Positions 1 to 5,656 of a stretch of DNA of 6,750 bases are shown piece by piece (the first letter of the stretch is position 1; each line of letters starts with the position of its first letter). Under the pieces are notes generated by a model that had not been told where the DNA came from, made no database searches, and saw nothing but the letters and a program-made list of their open reading frames with translations. The stretch is from Methanothrix sp. (GTDB lineage Archaea > Halobacteriota > Methanosarcinia > Methanotrichales > Methanotrichaceae): the NCBI GenBank assembly GCA_028688535.1, contig JAQTXY010000108.1, positions 1 through 6,750 on the forward strand, read 5' to 3'. The position numbers and the translations under genes were made by a program.

Positions 1-2214
1 CAGGGCATGACTACAGAGAGCTTTGTGTCAAAGAGTTCATCACTTTATCAACTATATGATCACTTATATCAGGAGAACTTCGGTGTAGATGGCAATATCG
101 TTCTGATAGAAGGCGATGATGTAGCAAAGACAGATGTTCTGGAAGCTGAATTGCGCCTGTCAGATCACATGAAGACTGTCCGTCATGTGGTTAGCGTTCA
201 AAGCATTGCTGACCTCGTAGCCGATGAGGAATATAAGAGCACAGGTGTTCGCTCTATTCCGTCTCAAGAGAGGATAGACGAGATCCTGGCTGGTGCAGGC
301 CCAGCAGTCCAGAGCCTTATGCCAGATAGCAGACACTCCAGGATGATCTTGGGGATGCCTACTACTGCTACCCTGAACGAGGTGCAAAGGAAAGAACTCC
401 TTGAGGAAATAAGCAAAGCAATAGCTTTTGTAGATTTCCCTGCCGGCTACAGTGTCATAGTCACCGGCGACCCATCTTTCCAGGTTGCCATAGTAAATCT
501 GATGAACAGCAGTAATGGGTCAGTTCTTCTTTTATGCGGCGTGCTGATGATCATAGCCCTCCTCCTCGTTTTCAGTCACGTCAGGTGGTCGCTTCTTCCT
601 CTGCCGATAGTACTTCTCGGGATATTCTGGACCTTCGGAGCTATGGGATTCTTCCATATACCCATGAGCATGGTCACATTTGCCGCGTTTCCCATAATGA
701 TAGGAATCGGCATAGACTACGCCATTCAATTCCACAACAGGATAGATGAGGAGATGACGAAAGGCAAGGGCATCCTGCAAGCTGCCGTCAGCACTGTCAG
801 CCACGTGGCCATCCCTGTGATCATCGCCATGGTTATAACCGAGGCAGGCTTCGTATCACTTCTCATCTCCTCCGTCCCATCAATCAGAGATTTCGGAAAG
901 GTCTGTATAATAGGGTTGATCATGTGCTATCTTTCCGCCCTCTTCGTGAACGTAACTGTTATTTATCTCTCGGAAAGAAGATCCCCCAGAAAAGTAGATC
1001 CAAAAAGCCATTCTGAAGATGGTTCGGCAATTGGCGCCTTTATAGAGAGGACGGCAAATTTCTGTGTTGAAAGATGGAAACCGGTTCTGGCAGTGGCTTT
1101 GATCTGTGCCCTTGCGGGAAATTATGCAGATATGCAGGCAGACATAGAAACGAACGCTCAGAATTACATACCCCAGGATCTATCTCCTCTGATCGATCTA
1201 AGACACATGAAAGAGGTATTCGGTGGAACGGATGCTATCCAGTTCATGGTTCAGGCCGACGATGTTACCGATCCAAAAAATCTCAAATGGATAGATGACT
1301 TCGGAGATTATCTGCTGGATTTCCGAGAGGATCGCACGGAAAGCGTCACATCCATTGCCACCTATATCAAAGCGGCCAACGACGGAGTGCTGCCAGATGA
1401 TAGAACGAGAATACGGGAAATAATTAACGCTTTACCAAGCTCAGTTAGGGATTCATACCTGAGCGGCCATGATCTGGCCTTGGTGGATGTGAATGTTGGA
1501 GACGTTCAGACCAATCTGGGAGCTGAAGGGATGAAGCGGTTAATCCAGTCGTATGAAGACGACCTAACATGGATGACTCCGCCACCCGGAATATCAGTCA
1601 GAATAACTGGCAAGCAGGTGGTTATGACCACCGTCATGGACGCCCTGACATCCGGACGGGTGCAGATGTCGCTCTTAGGTTTAGTCCTGATCTTCGTCCT
1701 GCTCTTAGTAATATATAGAGATCTCATTAAAGCCCTCTTGCCGGTGCTGCCCATGTTGGTAGTGATAGGATGGATGGGCTTGGTTATGTACTATGGTGGA
1801 ATAAAGTACACACCCCTTACAGCGACACTTGGTGCTCTGATTCTGGGAGTAGGCTCGGAGTATGCTATAATGATGATGGAACGCTTCTATGAAGAGCTCC
1901 CCAATGTCGGCAATCCCCACGATGCACTGAAGATCGCAGCCAACCGCATAGGTTCAGCTCTGATGGCATCCGGGGCGACGACTGTCTTCGGCTTTGCCGC
2001 TCTGATGGCATCGCCCTTCAATATAATCAGCAACTTCGGGCTGGTGACTGTGCTGTCGGTTCTTTTGGCCCTCATCACGACATTCACAGTATTTATGGTT
2101 TTAATGCTTCGCATGGAGACCCGACGTGAAGCTTATGATAACGCGAGACGAGAACTCAGGAAAGTAATCACGCTAATCGATAAACAATCATGGAGAAGAA
2201 GCAATGGAAATTAA
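1..2214 (+). CDS. HAE3/MMPL-type RND transporter, 5' end cut by the window edge
   Basis: This is a membrane transporter of the RND superfamily, archaeal HAE3/MMPL type. The family uses the proton gradient to move hydrophobic or amphiphilic molecules across or out of the membrane. Numbered from the ATG at 7, the visible protein has an extracellular domain (about 1-168), five helices (about 172-321), a seventh-position helix (358-374), a second extracellular domain (about 376-550) and five helices (553-702), ending in a basic tail. That is 11 helices; the family has 12, and the missing one is TM1 before the first extracellular domain. The frame is also open to base 1 (codons for Q and G precede the ATG), so the true start lies outside the window and ATG 7 is an internal Met. 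The TM4 motif GIGIDYAIQFHNR (D237, Y238) and the TM10 motif GVGSEYAIMMMERF (E618, Y619) sit where the proton-relay residues of MmpL-type pumps lie. The gene overlaps the next one by 11 nt, implying co-expression. The substrate cannot be told from sequence. Confidence 0.9.
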   Translation, partial: QGMTTESFVSKSSSLYQLYDHLYQENFGVDGNIVLIEGDDVAKTDVLEAELRLSDHMKTVRHVVSVQSIADLVADEEYKSTGVRSIPSQERIDEILAGAGPAVQSLMPDSRHSRMILGMPTTATLNEVQRKELLEEISKAIAFVDFPAGYSVIVTGDPSFQVAIVNLMNSSNGSVLLLCGVLMIIALLLVFSHVRWSLLPLPIVLLGIFWTFGAMGFFHIPMSMVTFAAFPIMIGIGIDYAIQFHNRIDEEMTKGKGILQAAVSTVSHVAIPVIIAMVITEAGFVSLLISSVPSIRDFGKVCIIGLIMCYLSALFVNVTVIYLSERRSPRKVDPKSHSEDGSAIGAFIERTANFCVERWKPVLAVALICALAGNYADMQADIETNAQNYIPQDLSPLIDLRHMKEVFGGTDAIQFMVQADDVTDPKNLKWIDDFGDYLLDFREDRTESVTSIATYIKAANDGVLPDDRTRIREIINALPSSVRDSYLSGHDLALVDVNVGDVQTNLGAEGMKRLIQSYEDDLTWMTPPPGISVRITGKQVVMTTVMDALTSGRVQMSLLGLVLIFVLLLVIYRDLIKALLPVLPMLVVIGWMGLVMYYGGIKYTPLTATLGALILGVGSEYAIMMMERFYEELPNVGNPHDALKIAANRIGSALMASGATTVFGFAALMASPFNIISNFGLVTVLSVLLALITTFTVFMVLMLRMETRREAYDNARRELRKVITLIDKQSWRRSNGN
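2192..2195 (+). promoter_or_regulatory. Ribosome binding site GGAG of the COG1361-like gene
   Basis: GGAG lies 8 nt before the ATG at 2204, inside the last codons of the transporter gene. It supports this start and re-initiation on a shared transcript, because the start codon precedes the upstream stop (2212-2214). Confidence 0.6.
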
Positions 2215-3256
2215 GTTTGCCATAGCCATGGCCCTCATGTTGACACTTCTGGCTACTGGTCAAGCCCAGAACTCTTACATACCCTATGAGTTGGGCGGAG
2301 ACAATTATTACACCATGTATGGCAGTCCAGATATCTCTGCGAGCATTTCCGGGACGAATGAGTTCGAGCGCGGAGATACAGTCACTCTTTACGTGGATCT
2401 GACCAACTATGGACGGATTATAGGCTTCAAAGAGGATCAGACTCCTCAAGACCCCAAGGAATTCGCGCTGGCTGCATCCGAGCTGCAAAAAGAGTATTCG
2501 AAGCCTACTGCTTTAGGAGTTACAGCCAGCCTTATTTCGGAAGGACCGCAGATAGAGGTCAAATCCGGAGACCAGGTGATTGAGTCCCTCAAATCAGGTG
2601 ACAAGACCAAAAATCCGTTAAAGTATACTCTGAAGATAGGTGAGCACGCCCCTGCTGGAAAATATCCCCTTAAGCTGAACGTCTCCTACGACTACCAGGA
2701 TAATGTCCGGGTATATGCAGCCAAGCTCATCACCAGCGGGAGTTCGCCAACTCTGTCAAACTACCGTGAATCCTACATCTACCAGAAGGCCAACCAGACG
2801 GTGCCGATCACCATCATAGTCAAGAAGCAGGCTGACTTTGAGATACTTAATGCTACAGGTATTCTCACCGTTGGGGGCGACAATGAGCAGATTTCTGCTA
2901 CATACAGGAATATCGGGGAATATCCTACTAAAGATGCCGTTGCCAGGCTGTCTATCTTCAAGCCATTCTCATCTACCGATGATCAGGCCTTTATAGGCAC
3001 TTTGCAGCCCGGAGAAGAGGCGACAGTGGTCTTCCGGCTGGATGTAGACAGTGACGCAACGCCCAAGGACTACGGAATCAACAGCGAAATAAAATATACC
3101 GATATCAACGGCGACACAGTCATCTCGGAAAGCATGAAGATACCGGTAACATTGAGGGCCGAATCCGCATCCCTGCTTCTTCCTGCTGCGATAGTTCTCA
3201 TCATAATAGTCGCAGCCGGTGGATACATGTATAAGAAGAGGCAAAAGAAGGCCTGA
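2204..3256 (+). CDS. Secreted, membrane-anchored COG1361/S-layer-like protein
   Basis: This 350-residue protein has a typical Sec signal peptide (residues 1-21, hydrophobic core then GQA before Q22). A long beta-rich extracellular part follows (about 35-318), and then a single C-terminal helix (about 324-343) with the basic tail KKRQKK. The protein should therefore sit outside the cell, anchored by its C-terminus. The extracellular part looks like two beta-sandwich units, about 40-207 and 210-317. Phrases such as RGDTVTLYVDLTNYG and QPGEEATVVFRLDVD are typical of COG1361/CARDB-like repeats. Three N-glycosylation sequons are visible: N159-V-S, N197-Q-T and N216-A-T. It overlaps the transporter gene by 11 nt. 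COG1361 proteins commonly accompany HAE3-type transporters in methanogens, so I infer that it works with the pump, perhaps as an extracellular partner or wall tether. It could instead be a plain envelope structural protein. No catalytic motif is visible. Confidence 0.82.
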   Translation: MEIKFAIAMALMLTLLATGQAQNSYIPYELGGDNYYTMYGSPDISASISGTNEFERGDTVTLYVDLTNYGRIIGFKEDQTPQDPKEFALAASELQKEYSKPTALGVTASLISEGPQIEVKSGDQVIESLKSGDKTKNPLKYTLKIGEHAPAGKYPLKLNVSYDYQDNVRVYAAKLITSGSSPTLSNYRESYIYQKANQTVPITIIVKKQADFEILNATGILTVGGDNEQISATYRNIGEYPTKDAVARLSIFKPFSSTDDQAFIGTLQPGEEATVVFRLDVDSDATPKDYGINSEIKYTDINGDTVISESMKIPVTLRAESASLLLPAAIVLIIIVAAGGYMYKKRQKKA

Positions 3257-3285
3257 TGAGCACCAGGCTTCCACCTCTTTTTCTT
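3247..3285 (+). terminator. Possible terminator: bulged hairpin plus T-rich tract
   Basis: GAAG (3247-3250) and CCTG (3252-3255) can pair with CAGGCTTC (3264-3271), giving an 8-bp stem with one bulged G and an 8-nt loop. The TTTTTCTT stretch (3278-3285) follows. The stem includes the stop codon of the COG1361-like gene. Archaeal termination depends mainly on oligo-T, so the T-rich tract is the stronger part of the signal. It would separate the transporter pair from the RDD/regulator pair. Confidence 0.42.
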
Positions 3286-3332
3286 GGGGCCAAAAGATGG
3301 GTACAATTAGGCAGAATTTCGGTTTATCAAAG

Positions 3333-3338
3333 AAGGAG
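3333..3338 (+). promoter_or_regulatory. Ribosome binding site AAGGAG of the RDD gene
   Basis: AAGGAG ends 5 nt before the ATG at 3344 and fixes this start. The stretch from GGAG through the first codons is nearly repeated at the start of the next gene (3736-3751). Confidence 0.6.
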
Positions 3339-3343
3339 CTATT

Positions 3344-3751
3344 ATGGATGAGAGAGTAGTATTATCAAGCTGGCAAGATCGTTTTTGGGCCTGGTTGATC
3401 GATGTTCTTCTTATGAGTATTCTCTGGCACGGAAATCTGATCGTACTGGAGATAGATACATTTAGCTTCAATGGTATATTTCTGCTTTCAGCTCTGTTGT
3501 TCATCTATTGGACGGCGTTAGAAGGTTACAGAGGTCAATCTCTCGGCAAGATGATTTTCAACATCATTGTAACCGGCCCTCTTGGAGAGGATATCAGTTT
3601 TAAAGACGCTGCATTGGAGGCATTTGGAAAGGCATTTCTGCTTCCCATCGACTGCCTCATCGGCTGGTTTGCTCATCAGAAAGCCAGGCAGCGTCTGTTC
3701 AATCGGATATCTGATACCGTTGTAATCAAGCGAACGGAGCATTATGGATGA
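3344..3751 (+). CDS. RDD-family small integral membrane protein
   Basis: This is a 135-residue membrane protein with three predicted helices (about 15-33, 43-60 and 93-110). It fits the RDD family: R13 and the I-D pair at 19-20 in the first helix (RFWAWLID), a GQSLGKM loop motif at 64-70 after the second helix, and the closing RLFNRISDTVVIK segment (117-129), which matches the family's usual DR/R-x-SDTVVV-type end. Its length is normal for a single-domain member. The family's role is poorly known; one halophile RDD protein is reported to act as a Na+/H+ antiporter, but nothing here proves that activity. The stop codon overlaps the start of the downstream regulator by 8 nt, so the two are almost certainly translated from one mRNA. 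The 87-nt gap before it holds a possible terminator and no convincing TATA box, so its own promoter is unproven. Confidence 0.83.
   Translation: MDERVVLSSWQDRFWAWLIDVLLMSILWHGNLIVLEIDTFSFNGIFLLSALLFIYWTALEGYRGQSLGKMIFNIIVTGPLGEDISFKDAALEAFGKAFLLPIDCLIGWFAHQKARQRLFNRISDTVVIKRTEHYG
3736..3739 (+). promoter_or_regulatory. Ribosome binding site GGAG of the regulator gene
   Basis: GGAG lies 4 nt before the ATG at 3744, inside the end of the RDD gene. The spacing is short but usable. It supports the start that overlaps the RDD stop by 8 nt. Confidence 0.5.
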
Positions 3752-4244
3752 TGAGGATGAAATAGCAGGTTCTTGCAATCAGGATGTGAGGAGGCACATC
3801 ATAAATGCCTGTATTCAATGGGCCAGAATGAAAGGATATAGCGACTCGATCGGTTTTCTCAGGGGGTTGACGGTCCTGGCAAGAGAGCCCGTATCTCTGG
3901 ATGAACTGGTCCTGCAAACCGGTTACAGCAAGTCAACTGTAAGTTCGAATATGAACCTGTTGGAGGGCCAGAGACTGGTCAGGCGCATTGTGATACCGGG
4001 AGATAAGAGGCATATATACGCACCGATTGTTGACCCGGAAATCATTATGGCTAACATGCTGGATGCCATTGATCGAGAGATCCTTCTATTTTGCGAGGCT
4101 TTGGACAGAACTGAAAAGGAGTTGGCGGCAGGCAGTGCAGAGGAAAAATGGCTGTCGGAGCGGGTGGCTACTCTTCGGCAATCCTATGAGCGGAGCGAGA
4201 GGATCGTCAAATTTTTGAGAACAAAATCATTTTATGAGATTTAA
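3744..4244 (+). CDS. GbsR/MarR-like winged-helix transcriptional regulator
   Basis: This 166-residue, probably cytoplasmic DNA-binding protein resembles the GbsR-like branch of the MarR superfamily (COG1510). The winged helix-turn-helix spans about 33-95. Helix two is SLDELVLQTGYS (51-62) and the recognition helix is KSTVSSNMNLLEGQRLV (63-79). A basic wing follows, VIPGDKRHIYAP (83-94). Residues about 100-160 are helical and charged, as expected for the dimer-forming C-terminal arm of this family. No ligand-binding domain or metal site is obvious. GbsR proteins in bacteria control choline and glycine betaine uptake; archaeal members regulate varied, often unknown, targets. It overlaps the RDD gene by 8 nt, so the likeliest target is its own operon, and the transporter pair upstream is a second candidate. 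Stop is TAA at 4242-4244. Confidence 0.8.
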   Translation: MDDEDEIAGSCNQDVRRHIINACIQWARMKGYSDSIGFLRGLTVLAREPVSLDELVLQTGYSKSTVSSNMNLLEGQRLVRRIVIPGDKRHIYAPIVDPEIIMANMLDAIDREILLFCEALDRTEKELAAGSAEEKWLSERVATLRQSYERSERIVKFLRTKSFYEI

Positions 4245-4280
4245 AAAGATGGCGCAAAAAGCCCTTTTGATTCTTGCGCC
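4243..4280 (-). terminator. Terminator between the convergent operons
   Basis: GGCGCAA (4251-4257) and TTGCGCC (4274-4280) form a perfect 7-bp inverted repeat around a 16-nt loop. Read on the minus strand, the hairpin is followed after 3 nt by TTTTT (complement of 4243-4247), the layout of an intrinsic terminator for the deacetylase operon. On the plus strand only a weak CTTT follows, so it may work less well for the regulator transcript. The loop also holds AAAAG-CC-CTTTT (4257-4268), a competing small palindrome. Confidence 0.55.
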
Positions 4281-4289
4281 GTTGCGACT

Positions 4290-5654
4290 TTAGTACCCCT
4301 TCTCAGTCCGGGTCATGTTGTTGTAGAACTTGAACTTATCTCTGTCCTTGTCCTGCATCAAGATATAACCAATTCTCCTGTCGTCCAGATGCTCGGCATA
4401 CTCCTCTTTGGCGTCATCCCGGCAGGAGGAGCAGGCGCCTCTGGGAATGGAGACGCAAAATGCACTGTTCAGTATGCCGTAGCCGCGCTGGGCAGAGGTG
4501 GTGATGGTCATGTAGCCGGCGCAGTCGGGGCAAAGGCGAACTACCTCTTCCTGGTTTTCGTTGATCATGTCCGTGTCGTAAAAGATGCGTCTCTTGCGAC
4601 GGTAGAAATCGCCTAAGCTCTCCAGCGCGTCTTCTACCAATTCATCCCTCTGCTCCCAGATCTTTTGCACCTGGGAGACGGTGTGCTCGATCTCCTTCAC
4701 CATCGCCGGCGACTGCTCGAAGCGGCCGGGCACATAGTCCGGCTCCTTAACATGAGAATAATCAAGACCTGCCATGGCCTGGATGATGCCTGTGTTCACA
4801 TAGGGCAGGGCCGTCTCCACGGCGTAACCGCCCTCCAGGACGCAAAGGTCGGGAGCCAGCTTTTCGTTGAGCCGGGCATAACCGTTGGCTGAGAAGCGCA
4901 TATTGGCCAGCGGATCTGTGTAGTGATTGTCCTGGCCGGCTGAGTTCAGGATCAGATCAGGCTTGAAATCATCCAGGATGGGCAGGATGAGATTGTCCAG
5001 TACGTAGTGAATGCCCTCGTCTGTGGTGCCTGGGGGCAGGGGTACGTTGAGTGTTCTGGCCAGCGCCTGCGGTCCGCCCATCTCATTGACAAATCCAGAG
5101 CCTGGGTAAAGGGTGTGACCGTCCTGATGGAAGGATAGGCAGAGGACATCCGGGTCGTGCCAGAATATCTGCTGGGTTCCGTCGCCGTGGTGCACGTCGG
5201 TATCGATGACAGCGATCCTCTTGTGGCCGTATTTAGATCTCAAGTACTCGACCATGATGGCCATGTTATTGATATTGCAAAAGCCGCGGTTGCCGTACAC
5301 CACGCGCATGCTGTGGTGGCCAGGCGGCCTGACCAGCGCAAAGCCGTTTCTGATCTCGCCCTTCTCCAGGGCGTCAGCTAGAGTTAGGGTGCTGCCGGCG
5401 GCGATGAGGTGGGCCTCAGTCACCTGGCTTTCCACATCGGGAACGCAGAAATGGGCCCGAGCCACGTCCTTTTTCTCGGCCAGGCGGGGTTTATACTCCT
5501 CGATTTGTGGCAGGTCCATCAGTCCCTCCTCGAAGATTTGGTCGCGGGTATAGAGCAGCCTCTCTTCCCGTTCCGGGTGGGTGGGCGAGATGGCCCAGTC
5601 GAAAGCCGGGAAGAATATGAGACCGGTCTTGCCGCTCTTTCCTTGAGAGGACAT
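4290..5654 (-). CDS. Histone-deacetylase-superfamily zinc amidohydrolase with C-terminal Cys-rich domain
   Basis: This is a 454-residue cytoplasmic protein of the HDAC/acetylpolyamine amidohydrolase superfamily, whose members use Zn2+ to remove acyl groups from amines. From the ATG at 5654, the catalytic domain covers about 10-310. It shows RPPGHH (paired His 113-114), GFCNINNMAI, VIDTDVHHGDG (zinc ligands D153 and H155), SAGQD (zinc ligand D242) and LEGGY (catalytic Tyr277). All core residues are present, so activity is expected. The usual Phe of SAGFD is Gln here. After a charged helical linker (about 317-370) comes an extra domain with CPDC (375-378), Cys400 and CSSC (408-411), which looks like a zinc ribbon and is not part of the normal fold. 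The ATG at 5654 is preferred because GGAGG lies 8 nt before it; a GTG at 5663 in the same frame would sit on that site. It starts 2 nt after the hydantoinase stop. Possible substrates are acetyl-lysine on chromatin proteins, acetylpolyamines or another N-acyl compound; sequence cannot decide. Confidence 0.9.
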   Translation of the reverse strand: MSSQGKSGKTGLIFFPAFDWAISPTHPEREERLLYTRDQIFEEGLMDLPQIEEYKPRLAEKKDVARAHFCVPDVESQVTEAHLIAAGSTLTLADALEKGEIRNGFALVRPPGHHSMRVVYGNRGFCNINNMAIMVEYLRSKYGHKRIAVIDTDVHHGDGTQQIFWHDPDVLCLSFHQDGHTLYPGSGFVNEMGGPQALARTLNVPLPPGTTDEGIHYVLDNLILPILDDFKPDLILNSAGQDNHYTDPLANMRFSANGYARLNEKLAPDLCVLEGGYAVETALPYVNTGIIQAMAGLDYSHVKEPDYVPGRFEQSPAMVKEIEHTVSQVQKIWEQRDELVEDALESLGDFYRRKRRIFYDTDMINENQEEVVRLCPDCAGYMTITTSAQRGYGILNSAFCVSIPRGACSSCRDDAKEEYAEHLDDRRIGYILMQDKDRDKFKFYNNMTRTEKGY

Positions 5655-5656
5655 TT

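Noticed and set aside
7..9. ATG at 7 as the true start of the transporter gene
   Set aside because: The frame is open to base 1 and the protein from this Met lacks TM1, which the family requires before the first extracellular domain.
2168..2488. Minus-strand open frame across the transporter/COG1361 junction
   Set aside because: It has no recognisable domain and lies opposite two well-supported coding frames.
3284..3293. TTGGGGCCAA as an operator for the GbsR-like regulator
   Set aside because: The arms are only 4 bp and no second copy was found near the other candidate promoter, so chance is a sufficient explanation.
3298..3308. TACAATTA-like stretch as a TATA box for the RDD gene
   Set aside because: It fits the archaeal TATA consensus poorly, and no B-recognition element is clear. 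A promoter here remains possible but cannot be supported.
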